64,000 bases of DNA from Sodalis sp. dw_96 (lineage in GTDB: Bacteria > Pseudomonadota > Gammaproteobacteria > Enterobacterales > Enterobacteriaceae). The number at the start of each line of letters is the position of its first letter. Positions within the stretch are counted from its first letter, which is position 1. The stretch is taken from positions 1-64,000 of the forward strand of contig NZ_JAAVUT010000019.1 of assembly GCF_018449575.1 (NCBI RefSeq), read 5' to 3'. A program made the position numbers and the translations under genes. The notes under the pieces are model-generated. The model was not told where the DNA came from, did not search any database, and worked only from the letters and a program-made list of their open reading frames with translations. This document shows positions 26,506 to 36,391 of the stretch, in pieces.

Positions 26506-29500
26506 ATGTTTAGAATTTACCACTCAAATCAGCTGGATTTGCTTAAGTCCCTGGCCGCTGCCTTGATTGAAGGCCAGCCGCTACCGGATCCTTTCCAGCC
26601 GGAAGTGATCCTGGTGCAAAGCACCGGGATGGCCCAATGGCTGCAAATGGAACTGGCGGCGCGTTTCGGCATTGCCGCCAATATCGAATTTCCGCTACCG
26701 GCCAGTTTTATCTGGCAAATGTTTACCCGCGTACTGCCGGATATTCCGGCCCAGAGCGCTTTTTCCAAAGACGCCATGACCTGGAAATTGATGGCGCTGT
26801 TGCCGCAGCTCTGCAAGCAGCCCGGCTTTGAGGTGATTTGCCGATATCTTGAAGACGATGATGACCAGCGCAAATGCCATCAATTCGCCGCCAGGCTGGC
26901 GGATCTCTACGATCAGTATTTGGTGTTCCGCCCCGACTGGCTGGAAATATGGCAACGGGGCGAACGGGTGACGGGACTGGGTGAAGAACAGGAGTGGCAG
27001 GCCCCGCTCTGGCTGGCATTGGTTGAGTATACCGAACGTGCGCAGCAATCCCCCTGGCACCGGGCCAATTTGTACCAGCGCTTCATTCAGGCACTGGAAC
27101 AAACGGAACACTGCCCGCCGGGGTTACCGCCGCGCGTGTTCATCTGCGGTATATCCGCGCTGCCGCCCACCTATCTCCAGGCCTTGCAGGCGCTGGGGCG
27201 CCATATCGATGTTCATCTGTTATTCACCAACCCCTGTCGGTATTACTGGGGCGACATCCGCGATCGGACTTTTCTGGCCAGGCTGCAAAACCGCACGCGC
27301 GGCCACTATCAGGACCGGCTGGATAAAAATATTTTCCGTCGTCCCGAGCAGGCCGGCAGCCTGTTTAACGATGAAGGCGAGCAGGCCGTGGGTAATCCGC
27401 TGCTGGCCTCATGGGGAAAACTTGGGCGGGATAATCTTTACCTGCTCGCTCAGCTTGACAATACACAGGAAGTGGATGCGTTTGTCGACCCCGCCGACAA
27501 CCGGCTGTTATCCCTGTTACAGCGGGATATCCTTGAGCTTGAAGACCATAGCGTGGTGGGGATGAGCGCCGAGACGCTAGGGAACAGCCGGGGAAAACGC
27601 CTGCTGGCGACCGATGACCGGACCTTGAGCCTGCATGTTTGCCACAGCCCGCAACGGGAGGTGGAAGTCTTGCATGACCAACTGCTGGCCATGATGAGCG
27701 CCGATGGGGAACTCTCGCCGCGAGACATTATCGTGATGGTGGCGGACATCGATCGTTATACCCCGGCAATCCAGGCGGTGTTCGGCAATATCGGCACCGG
27801 GCGCCATCTGCCGTTCGCCATTTCCGACCGGCGGGCGCGGCAGATTCATCCGGCGCTGCCGGCGTTCCTCACCCTGCTGGAATTGCCCCGCAGCCGTTTT
27901 GCCGCTGAACAGGTACTGGCGCTGCTGGAAGTCCCGGCCCTGGCCGCCCGTTTCTCCATCAATGAAGATGACCGGAAGCTGCTCAGGCAATGGGTGGACG
28001 AATCGGGCATCCGCTGGGGGCTGGACGACGAGAATATCCGCGAACTGATGCTGCCCGCCACCGGCCAGCATACCTGGCAGTTCGGCCTGGCGCGCATGTT
28101 GCTCGGTTATGCCATGGACAGCCATAGCGGCGATTGGCACGGAATATTGCCCTATGATGAATCCAGCGGATTGATTGCCGAACTGGTGGGCCACCTGGCG
28201 GAGCTGCTGGCACAGCTCAGGCGCTGGCGCGACATCTTGAGCCAGCCGCGGATGCTTGAGGATTGGCTGCCCTGTTGCCGGGCCTTGATAACCGATTTTT
28301 TCCTGCCGGATCCCGAAGCCGAGGTTGCCCTGGCGCTGCTTGAAAGCCAATGGCAACAAATTGTGCAGTTCGGTTTGCAGGCCGGACTTGGTCGACCTGT
28401 CGCCGTAACCCTGCTGCGGGACGAGTTATCCGCGCGCCTGGATCAAGAGCGTGTCAGCCAGCGGTTTTTAGCCGGTACCATCAATTTTTGTACCCTGATG
28501 CCGATGCGTTCCATCCCCTTCAAAGTAGTCTGCCTGCTGGGCATGAATGACGGCGTCTATCCCCGCTCGCTGCCGCCCATGGGGTTTGATCTCATGGCAA
28601 GGCAGCCCAGGCGCGGCGATCGCAGCCGCCGCGACGACGATCGTTACCTGTTCCTGGAGGCCATGCTCTCAGCGCAGCGGCGTTTTTATATCAGCTTTAT
28701 CGGTCGCTCCATTCAGGACAATACCCCGCGCTATCCTTCGGTGCTGGTGAGCGAACTCACCGATTATATCGCCCAAAGTTTTTATCTGCCCGGGGATGAA
28801 GACGCTGATGTGGATACCAGCGCCGAACGTATACGGGAACATCTTTATCAATGGCATACGAGGATGCCGTTCGCGGCGGAAAACTTTATCGCCGGAGCCG
28901 AATTGCAAAGTTATGCCGCGGAATGGCTGCCCGCCGCCAGCGCCGGCGGCACGCCCCACCCCGAGTTTAGCCGGCCGCTGGTGAACCGGCCCATTACGAT
29001 GCTGTCCTTCGACGACCTTAAACGCTTTTACAGCCATCCGGTGCGCGCCTTTTTTCAGCAGCGCCTGGGGGTCTATTTCCATCTTGAAGAGCGGGAACTT
29101 TCCGCCGACGAACCCTTTGTCATCGAGGGCCTGACGCGTTATCAGCTCAACGGTCAGTTACTGAATACCCTGATTGCCGACGAAGACCCCCGGCAGCTAT
29201 ACCGCAAGGTCCGTGCAGCCGGTTATCTGCCCTACGGCGCGTTCGGCGAGCTTTATTGGACCAGGCAGTGCGACGAAATGGCCCGGCTGGCCGAGACCGT
29301 GCGTGAACATCGCCGCGAGGAGGCGCCAAGTCAGGAAGTGCGCCTTATGCTGGGGGAGATTGAATTAAGCGGTTGGCTCTCCCAGGTGCAAAACGACGGT
29401 TTACTGCGCTGGCGCCCCGGCGTTTTGTCCATGAAGGACGGGTTGTCTTTATGGCTGGAGCACCTGGTCTGGTGTGCCATGGGCGGTGTGGGCGAGAGCC

Positions 29501-29916
29501 GGATGTTCGGCACCAAGGGGGAATGGCGATTTGCACCTTTATCTCCGGAGAGGGCAAAATCATTTTTACTTAGGCTGGTATCGGGTTATGTTCAGGGTAT
29601 GGATTCCCCGTTGTTGTTATTGCACCGTTCAGGCGGCGCATGGCTTGATTATTGTTTTGACCGTGACAAAGGCGGAATCGACTGGAGCGAAGAACGCCAG
29701 CGCCCGGCACGGGACAAACTGTTGTATGCATGGCTTGGTGACGATTATCTGCCTGGTGATAGCCAGGATCCTTATATCCAGCGGCTGATGCGACAGCTGG
29801 ACGGGGATCATGTCGAGGCGATAATCCAGGCCGCGCAAAATTATTTATTAACGCCGTTCAGCCTTAATCTGGCCGCGACATCGGAAAAGTCAAAGCGGCC
29901 AAGGGCGGCCCTGTAG
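26506..29916 (+). CDS. recC: RecC, Chi-recognition subunit of exonuclease V
   Basis: Subunit of RecBCD helicase-nuclease, which processes double-strand breaks for recombination. RecC threads the 3' strand and recognises Chi. It has a degenerate helicase fold without a working Walker A; the N-terminus MFRIYHSNQLDLLKSLAAAL, the block VQSTGMAQWLQMELA and the later HVCHSPQREVEVLHDQLLAM are as in E. coli RecC. The 1136 residues compare with 1122 in E. coli. A GGAGGAG-like ribosome site (CGGAGGAGCGGC) lies before the ATG. It heads the recC-ptrA-recB-recD cluster and lies directly after the ppd genes. Confidence 0.96.
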   Translation: MFRIYHSNQLDLLKSLAAALIEGQPLPDPFQPEVILVQSTGMAQWLQMELAARFGIAANIEFPLPASFIWQMFTRVLPDIPAQSAFSKDAMTWKLMALLPQLCKQPGFEVICRYLEDDDDQRKCHQFAARLADLYDQYLVFRPDWLEIWQRGERVTGLGEEQEWQAPLWLALVEYTERAQQSPWHRANLYQRFIQALEQTEHCPPGLPPRVFICGISALPPTYLQALQALGRHIDVHLLFTNPCRYYWGDIRDRTFLARLQNRTRGHYQDRLDKNIFRRPEQAGSLFNDEGEQAVGNPLLASWGKLGRDNLYLLAQLDNTQEVDAFVDPADNRLLSLLQRDILELEDHSVVGMSAETLGNSRGKRLLATDDRTLSLHVCHSPQREVEVLHDQLLAMMSADGELSPRDIIVMVADIDRYTPAIQAVFGNIGTGRHLPFAISDRRARQIHPALPAFLTLLELPRSRFAAEQVLALLEVPALAARFSINEDDRKLLRQWVDESGIRWGLDDENIRELMLPATGQHTWQFGLARMLLGYAMDSHSGDWHGILPYDESSGLIAELVGHLAELLAQLRRWRDILSQPRMLEDWLPCCRALITDFFLPDPEAEVALALLESQWQQIVQFGLQAGLGRPVAVTLLRDELSARLDQERVSQRFLAGTINFCTLMPMRSIPFKVVCLLGMNDGVYPRSLPPMGFDLMARQPRRGDRSRRDDDRYLFLEAMLSAQRRFYISFIGRSIQDNTPRYPSVLVSELTDYIAQSFYLPGDEDADVDTSAERIREHLYQWHTRMPFAAENFIAGAELQSYAAEWLPAASAGGTPHPEFSRPLVNRPITMLSFDDLKRFYSHPVRAFFQQRLGVYFHLEERELSADEPFVIEGLTRYQLNGQLLNTLIADEDPRQLYRKVRAAGYLPYGAFGELYWTRQCDEMARLAETVREHRREEAPSQEVRLMLGEIELSGWLSQVQNDGLLRWRPGVLSMKDGLSLWLEHLVWCAMGGVGESRMFGTKGEWRFAPLSPERAKSFLLRLVSGYVQGMDSPLLLLHRSGGAWLDYCFDRDKGGIDWSEERQRPARDKLLYAWLGDDYLPGDSQDPYIQRLMRQLDGDHVEAIIQAAQNYLLTPFSLNLAATSEKSKRPRAAL

Positions 29917-29935
29917 GGATTTGTTGGAGAGTGGA

Positions 29936-32821
29936 ATGCGAAGACTGGTTAGCGGATTATTAAGCGGTATTTTATTTAGCGTTTTTTGCTTTTCAACCGG
30001 TTGGGCCGCCACCGGCTGGCAACCCATCAAGGAGACCATTCAAAAAAGCAGCAAGGACGCCCGGCAATACCAGGCGATAAAATTAGCCAACGGTATGACG
30101 GTCCTGCTGGTCAGCGATAAACAGGCGGTGAAATCCCTGTCCGCCATTGCGGTGCCGGTGGGGACGTTGGAAAATCCCGATAGCCAGCTCGGGTTGGCCC
30201 ATTATCTCGAACACATGATCCTCATGGGTTCCAAAAAATACCCCCAGCCGGACAACCTGTCGGAATTCCTGAAGAAGCATGGCGGCGATCATAACGCCAG
30301 TACCGCCGCCCACCGAACCGCTTTTTACCTCGAGGTGGAAAACAGCGCCCTGCTGCCGGCGGCGGATCGTCTGGCGGACGCCATTGCCGAACCGCTGCTG
30401 GACCCCGGCAGCGCAGACAAAGAGCGCCATGCGGTGAATGCCGAGCTCACGATGGGCCGCTCCAATGACGGTTTGCGCATGGCGCAAATCCGTGCTGAAA
30501 CCATGAATCCGGCCCATCCCGCGGCCCGTTTCTCCGGCGGCAATCTTGAGACCCTGAGGGATAAGCCCGGCAGCAATCTGCATCAGGCGTTAACGGCGTT
30601 TTATCACCGTTATTATTCCGCCAATCTGATGGTGGCGGTGCTTTACGGAAACCAGCCGCTGCCGCAACTGGCGGCCATCGCCACCCAAACCTACGGGCGC
30701 GTCGCCAACCACAATGCCGCTGTGCCGCCCATTACCGTGCCGCCGGTGACTAAAAAACAAACCGGCATAGTGATCCATTACCAGCCGGTACAGCCGCAGA
30801 AAATGCTGCGGCTCGAATTCCCCATCGCCAATAACAGCAGGGCGTTCCGCAGTAAAAGCGATACCTATATTAGTTATCTGATCGGCAATCACAGCCCCAA
30901 TACCCTGGCGGACTGGCTGCAAAAACAGGGCCTGGCGGATGCTATTGACGCCGGCGCGGATCCGATGGTGGATGGAAACGGCGGCGTTTTCTCCATTGCA
31001 GTTTCACTGAGCGATAAAGGCTTTGCCCAGCGGGATGAAGTGATCGCCGCAATTTTCAGTTATCTTAAGACCCTGCGCGATCGCGGCATCCAACGGCAGT
31101 ACTTCGACGAAATCGCCCATGTGCTGCAACAGGACTTCCGTTATCCCATCATTACCCGCGATATGGATTACATTGAGTGGCTGGTGGATTCCATGCTCAA
31201 GGTGCCGGTACAGCATGTACTGGACGCGCCCTATCTGGCGGATCGTTACGATCCCAAGGCAATCGCCGCGCGTCTGGACGGCATGAAACCGGAAAATGCC
31301 CGTATCTGGTTTATCAGTCCCGACGAGCCTCACGACAAGATTGCCTATTTCATGAACGCGCCCTACCGGGTGGATCCCTTGACGCCGGAACACCTGGCGG
31401 ACTGGCGGCAAAAACAACAAAAAATTGTTTTGTCGCTGCCGACCCTCAATCCGTTTATCGCCAGCGATTTTTCTTTGATTAAACCGGGCAAGACGCCTGA
31501 GCATCCTGAGACCCTCATCGATAAGCCCGGACTGCGTCTGCTGTATATGCCCAGCCGTTATTTCGCCGATGAACCACGGGCAGATATTACGTTGAATTTC
31601 CGCAATGCCAACCTCATGGACACCCCCCGGGATCAGGTGCTGTATGCCATGAATGATTACATCTCCGGCCTGAATCTGGCGGAGCTGAGTAATCAGGCCT
31701 ATGTGGGCGGCATTAATTTCTCAACCTTTGAGAGCGACGGATTGACCGTCAAAGCCAGCGGTTATACCCAGCGGCTGCCGCAACTGGTGATAAGCCTAAT
31801 CGAACGTTATGCCTCATTCACACCCACCGAAGACCAGTTGACCCAGGCCAAGACCTGGTATCGCCAGCAGCTTGACGGCACCGATCGGGGCAAGGCCTAT
31901 TCCCAGGCGGTCATTCCGGCCAGGGTCTTATCCGAATGGCCCTATGTGGAGCGGGACGAACGGCGGGGGCTGATTGACGGCATTACGGTGCAGGATTTGG
32001 TTGATTACCGCCAGAAATTATTTAAACCCGCCGCGCTGGAAATGCTGGTGGTGGGCAACATGACGCCACAGCAGTCCGCAGCGCTGGCGGATCAGTTGAA
32101 AAAACACGTCGGTTGGACCGGTATCCGCTGGCAACGAACCCCAAAAGTGGAAATCAGGCAACCGCAGCGGGCGTTGATTCAAAAAAACGGCGGCAGCACC
32201 GATTCGGCGCTGGCGGCAGCCTATGTGCCCACCGGTTACGATCGGATTCAAGGCATGGTCAATAGCTACATGCTGTCGCAGATTGTCGAGTCCTGGTTTT
32301 ATCAGCAATTGCGGACCCAGGAACAATTGGGTTATGCCATCTTTATGACGCCGCTTTTTATCGGCGATCAGGGCGGCATCGAATTTGTGCTGCAAAGCGG
32401 CACCAGGCAACCCGCTTATCTTTATGAACGTTTCCAGGCGTTTTTCGCCCAGACCGAACAGCGTTTGCGCGCCATGTCTCCGGCGGATTTCGAACAATAC
32501 AAACAGGGCGTCATCAGCCAGCTGTTACAGCAGCCGCAGACATTGGGCGAAGAAGTAGATCAATATACCGATGAGATGGCCCGGGACAATACCGCTTTCG
32601 ACACCCGTGATAAAGTGGTGGCGGGGCTGCGGCAATTGACCCTGGACCAGATGGTGGCGTTTTACCATCGGGCGGTGATAGAGCCGCAGGGACTGGCGCT
32701 GTTGTCGCAAATCAGCGGCCAGAGTCACGACCCGGTATCTTTCGCCGCGCCCCAAGGCTGGACGCTGTATCCGAACGCAGCGTCGCTGCAAAAAACCTTG
32801 CCGCTTATCCGGCCTCAATAA
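29936..32821 (+). CDS. ptrA: Protease III (pitrilysin)
   Basis: Periplasmic zinc metalloprotease of the M16A family that degrades small proteins and peptides such as insulin fragments. The signal peptide is MRRLVSGLLSGILFSVFCFSTGWA (24 residues, read in parts). The inverted zinc motif HXXEH is HYLEH at residues 89-93, with the third ligand glutamate in NAELTMGRSND. Total 961 residues (E. coli 962). The ATG at 29936 is chosen because GGAG stands seven bases upstream and the signal starts there; a TTG five codons earlier exists. It lies between recC and recB as in E. coli, although it has no known part in recombination. Confidence 0.97.
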   Translation: MRRLVSGLLSGILFSVFCFSTGWAATGWQPIKETIQKSSKDARQYQAIKLANGMTVLLVSDKQAVKSLSAIAVPVGTLENPDSQLGLAHYLEHMILMGSKKYPQPDNLSEFLKKHGGDHNASTAAHRTAFYLEVENSALLPAADRLADAIAEPLLDPGSADKERHAVNAELTMGRSNDGLRMAQIRAETMNPAHPAARFSGGNLETLRDKPGSNLHQALTAFYHRYYSANLMVAVLYGNQPLPQLAAIATQTYGRVANHNAAVPPITVPPVTKKQTGIVIHYQPVQPQKMLRLEFPIANNSRAFRSKSDTYISYLIGNHSPNTLADWLQKQGLADAIDAGADPMVDGNGGVFSIAVSLSDKGFAQRDEVIAAIFSYLKTLRDRGIQRQYFDEIAHVLQQDFRYPIITRDMDYIEWLVDSMLKVPVQHVLDAPYLADRYDPKAIAARLDGMKPENARIWFISPDEPHDKIAYFMNAPYRVDPLTPEHLADWRQKQQKIVLSLPTLNPFIASDFSLIKPGKTPEHPETLIDKPGLRLLYMPSRYFADEPRADITLNFRNANLMDTPRDQVLYAMNDYISGLNLAELSNQAYVGGINFSTFESDGLTVKASGYTQRLPQLVISLIERYASFTPTEDQLTQAKTWYRQQLDGTDRGKAYSQAVIPARVLSEWPYVERDERRGLIDGITVQDLVDYRQKLFKPAALEMLVVGNMTPQQSAALADQLKKHVGWTGIRWQRTPKVEIRQPQRALIQKNGGSTDSALAAAYVPTGYDRIQGMVNSYMLSQIVESWFYQQLRTQEQLGYAIFMTPLFIGDQGGIEFVLQSGTRQPAYLYERFQAFFAQTEQRLRAMSPADFEQYKQGVISQLLQQPQTLGEEVDQYTDEMARDNTAFDTRDKVVAGLRQLTLDQMVAFYHRAVIEPQGLALLSQISGQSHDPVSFAAPQGWTLYPNAASLQKTLPLIRPQ

Positions 32822-32836
32822 AGGAATCCCTTATCC

Positions 32837-35800
32837 TTGACCCCGTTGACACTTGATCCGCTGACCCTGCCGCTGCAGGGGGCGAGCCTGATAGAGGCCT
32901 CGGCGGGCACCGGAAAAACCTATACTCTGGCGGCGCTGTATCTGCGCCTGCTGCTGGGTTTGGGACAACAGGCGGCTTATCCCCGCCCGTTAAGCGTGGA
33001 AGAGATCCTGGTGGTGACCTTTACCGAAGCGGCCACCGAGGAGCTGCGGGGCCGCATTCGTGAAAATATTCATCGTTTGCGGTTGGCCTGCGCGCGCGGC
33101 GGAAGCCAAAACCCGTTATTCAGCAGCCTGCTGGAGCAGATACCCGATACCGATTATGCCGCCCGTCTGCTGTTGGCGGCGGAACGCCAGATGGACGAAG
33201 CGGCGATTTATACCATCCATGGTTTCTGCCAGCGGATGCTCAGCCACAGCACCGTTGAATCCGGACTGTTGTTTCAGCAGACCCTGGTGGAGGACGAATC
33301 GGAGTTGCGGCGTCAGGTGTGCGCCGATTTCTGGCGCCGCCATTGCTACCCGCTGCCGGTGGCCGTGGCAAGGGTCATCAATAAAGACTGGGACGGTCCG
33401 CAAAAGCTTCTGGCGGAATTGCTGCCTTATTTGCAGGGTGAGGCGCCGGTGGTGCGCAACCCGCCGGAAAAGACCGAATCCATCCTCCAGCGCCATGAGC
33501 GGATCATTGCCCGTATCGATGAACTCAAACGGCGCTGGCGTCAGGCCGCTCCCGAACTGTTTCCGCTCCTGAGCGGATCGGGGGTGGATAAACGCACCTA
33601 TAGCAGTAAAAACCTGCCGGCGTGGTTGGAAAAAATCTCTCTTTGGGCCGCTGCGCCCACCGAGGATTATGACGTGCCAAAGGAGCTCGAACGATTCCGG
33701 CAATCGGTGCTCGAGGCTAAAACCCTCAAGGGAACGCCGCCTAACCATTGGATGTTCGACTACATCGATGAATTCTTGCGGCAGACGCTTACCCTGCGTG
33801 AATTGATTTTTGTGATGGCGCTGGATGAGCTGCGCCTGGCGTTGGAGCAGGAGAAAAGGCTGCGGGGAGAAATGGGTTTTGACGATTTGCTGAGCCGTTT
33901 CGACCAGGCGTTGCACGGCCCCGGGGGGGAGGCGCTGGCGCTGTCGGTTCGCCGGCGGTATCCGGTGGCGTTGATCGATGAATTCCAGGATACCGACCCG
34001 CAGCAGTATCGTATTTTCCGCTGTCTCTACCAAGGGCAGCCTGACTGCGGGCTGGTGCTGATAGGGGATCCCAAGCAGGCGATTTATGCGTTTCGCGGCG
34101 CGGATATATTCACCTATATGCGCGCCAAGAATGAGGTGAGCGCCCACTATACTTTGGACACCAATTGGCGCTCGTCGCAGGCCATGATCAATGGGGTAAA
34201 CCGGCTGTTTCAGTCCCTGCCGCTGCCGTTTATCTTTGATCAGATTCCCTTTTTGCCGGTGCGTGCCGCCGCGGACAACCACGGGCTGGCGCTGGAAATT
34301 GATCGGCAGGTCCAGCCGGCCCTGCAGCTGTGGCTGCAGCCGGGGGACGGTGTGGGTGTAAGTGAGTACCAGCATCTGATGGCGCGCCACTGCGCCGCCA
34401 CCATTCGCCATTGGCTAAGCGCAGGTCAGGAAGGCCGGGCCGCCCTGGTGGGTCCCAAAGGGCGAAAGACGCTGCAGGCTTCCGATATTACGATACTGGT
34501 GCGTAACCGCAATGAAGCGGCGCTTATTCGCGATACCTTAAGCGCGCTGTCGATTCCGGCGGTGTATTTGTCCAATCGCGACAGCGTGTATGAAACCCCC
34601 GAAGCGCGGGAACTGCTCTGGCTATTGCAGGCGATACTGATCCCGGGGCAGGACAGCGCCCTACGCTGCGCGCTGGCCACCAGCCTGATGGGACTGGATG
34701 CGCCGGCCATTGAAGAAATCAACAATAACGGGCCGGCATGGGATGCCCTGGTGGATGAGTTCGCCGGGTATCGCCAGGTCTGGCGGCAGCGCGGCGTGCT
34801 GCCGATGCTGCGTCAGCTGATGATTCGTCACCGCATGGCGGAAAATCTGCTGGCCTCGGTGAACGGCGAGCGGCGTTTAACGGACCTGATGCATCTGGCG
34901 GAGCTATTGCAGGAGGCCTCGGCGACGCTGGAAAATGAGCACGGGCTGGTACGCTGGCTGGCATTGCAGATTGAATTGCCCGATACCCAGGCTGAAAACC
35001 AGCAGCTAAGGCTGGAAAGCGATCGCCATCTGGTACGAATAATCACCGTGCATAAGTCCAAAGGGCTGGAATTTCCCATTGTGTTCCTGCCGTTTATTGC
35101 CGATTTCCGCCAGCAGAAACGTCCGCTGTTCCACGATCGCCGCGATTTTCAGGCCTGGCTGGATCTCTCCGGGTCCGCCGAGAGCCTGCAGTTGGCGGAG
35201 GAAGAGCGCCTGGCGGAGGATCTTCGCCTGCTCTACGTGGCGGTGACCCGTTCCATCTATCACTGCGGCATCGGTATCGCCCCTCTGTTTCGCGGCGGAC
35301 GGAGCAAAACCGGCAAATCCGATTTGCACCAGGGTGCGCTGGGTTATCTGGTCCAGCGGGCTGAGGCCTGTGACGCCGCCGGGCTTGAGACCCATTTGCA
35401 GACTCTGGCGGCGCAGGACATCGCCGTGACCGTTATCGGCCAGCCTGATGCGCAGCCCTGGCGACCGCAGGATGGCGCCTTGCAGCATCTGGCGGCCCGG
35501 GACTATCGGCCGCGGGCCGCGGAAAATTGGCGTGTGACCAGCTATTCCGGCTTACAGCAGCATGGCGGCGGTTCATCGCTGATGGATCTGCAGCCCAGGC
35601 TGGACAGCGACGCGGTGGGGGAACGGCAACAGGACGCGGAACCGGTCCTCTCCCCCCATACCTTCCCCCGCGGCGCGTCGCCGGGGACATTTCTGCACGG
35701 CCTGTTTGAAACCGTGGATTTCAGCCAGCCGCTGGATCCGGTCTGGCTGGATGCGCAGCTTTTGCAAAACGGTATTGATGAACGCTGGCAGCCGATCCTG

Positions 35801-36391
35801 GCCCGTTGGCTGACGGATGTGCTGCACGCGCCCCTCAACGGGGACGGTGTCCAACTGTCCCGGCTGGCGCCGGGGGACCGGCAGGCCGAGCTACAATTCT
35901 ATCTTCCCATCGAGGCGCTCCTCACCGCCGGCGAGCTTGATGCGCTGTGCAAACGTTATGATCCCCTGTCCGCCGCCTGTCCGCCGCTGAGCTTCCCCCA
36001 GGTCAAAGGCATGCTGAAAGGCTTTATCGATTTGGTTTTTCGCTACGATGGCCGCTACTACCTGCTGGATTATAAATCCAACTGGCTGGGGGAGGATAAG
36101 GCCGCCTATACGCCCCAAGCGATGCAGGGTGCCATGGCCGAGCACCGCTATGATTTGCAATACCAGCTTTATACCCTGGCATTGCACCGTTACCTGCGGC
36201 ATCGTCTGCGGGATTATGATTACGGCCGCCATTTCGGCGGGGTATTTTATGTGTTTTTACGCGGCGTCTCACCGGACAATCCTGGTGACGGGGTGGTGTT
36301 CCGACGTCCCGAACCGGCATTTGTCGATGCGCTGGACGCCCTGTTCGGCGGGGTAATGCTTACACCGGCGGAGCCTGAGGCGAACAAATGA
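32837..36391 (+). CDS. recB: RecB, helicase-nuclease subunit of exonuclease V
   Basis: Superfamily 1A 3'-5' helicase joined to the nuclease of RecBCD. Walker A EASAGTGKT is at residues 20-28; helicase motifs VVTFTEAATEELRGRI, LIDEFQDTDPQQY, GDPKQAIYAFRGAD, HKSKGLEFPIVFLP and LLYVAVTRS follow. The C-terminal nuclease shows GFIDLVFRYDGRYYLLDYKSNW with the catalytic aspartates and lysine. It is 1184 residues long (E. coli 1180). No ATG is available near the conserved start; TTG at 32837 is taken, 15 bases after ptrA. The last four bases overlap recD. Confidence 0.96.
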   Translation: MTPLTLDPLTLPLQGASLIEASAGTGKTYTLAALYLRLLLGLGQQAAYPRPLSVEEILVVTFTEAATEELRGRIRENIHRLRLACARGGSQNPLFSSLLEQIPDTDYAARLLLAAERQMDEAAIYTIHGFCQRMLSHSTVESGLLFQQTLVEDESELRRQVCADFWRRHCYPLPVAVARVINKDWDGPQKLLAELLPYLQGEAPVVRNPPEKTESILQRHERIIARIDELKRRWRQAAPELFPLLSGSGVDKRTYSSKNLPAWLEKISLWAAAPTEDYDVPKELERFRQSVLEAKTLKGTPPNHWMFDYIDEFLRQTLTLRELIFVMALDELRLALEQEKRLRGEMGFDDLLSRFDQALHGPGGEALALSVRRRYPVALIDEFQDTDPQQYRIFRCLYQGQPDCGLVLIGDPKQAIYAFRGADIFTYMRAKNEVSAHYTLDTNWRSSQAMINGVNRLFQSLPLPFIFDQIPFLPVRAAADNHGLALEIDRQVQPALQLWLQPGDGVGVSEYQHLMARHCAATIRHWLSAGQEGRAALVGPKGRKTLQASDITILVRNRNEAALIRDTLSALSIPAVYLSNRDSVYETPEARELLWLLQAILIPGQDSALRCALATSLMGLDAPAIEEINNNGPAWDALVDEFAGYRQVWRQRGVLPMLRQLMIRHRMAENLLASVNGERRLTDLMHLAELLQEASATLENEHGLVRWLALQIELPDTQAENQQLRLESDRHLVRIITVHKSKGLEFPIVFLPFIADFRQQKRPLFHDRRDFQAWLDLSGSAESLQLAEEERLAEDLRLLYVAVTRSIYHCGIGIAPLFRGGRSKTGKSDLHQGALGYLVQRAEACDAAGLETHLQTLAAQDIAVTVIGQPDAQPWRPQDGALQHLAARDYRPRAAENWRVTSYSGLQQHGGGSSLMDLQPRLDSDAVGERQQDAEPVLSPHTFPRGASPGTFLHGLFETVDFSQPLDPVWLDAQLLQNGIDERWQPILARWLTDVLHAPLNGDGVQLSRLAPGDRQAELQFYLPIEALLTAGELDALCKRYDPLSAACPPLSFPQVKGMLKGFIDLVFRYDGRYYLLDYKSNWLGEDKAAYTPQAMQGAMAEHRYDLQYQLYTLALHRYLRHRLRDYDYGRHFGGVFYVFLRGVSPDNPGDGVVFRRPEPAFVDALDALFGGVMLTPAEPEANK

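Noticed and set aside
33116-34411. 431-codon open frame on the minus strand
   Set aside because: Antisense shadow of recB, which has all its motifs on the other strand.
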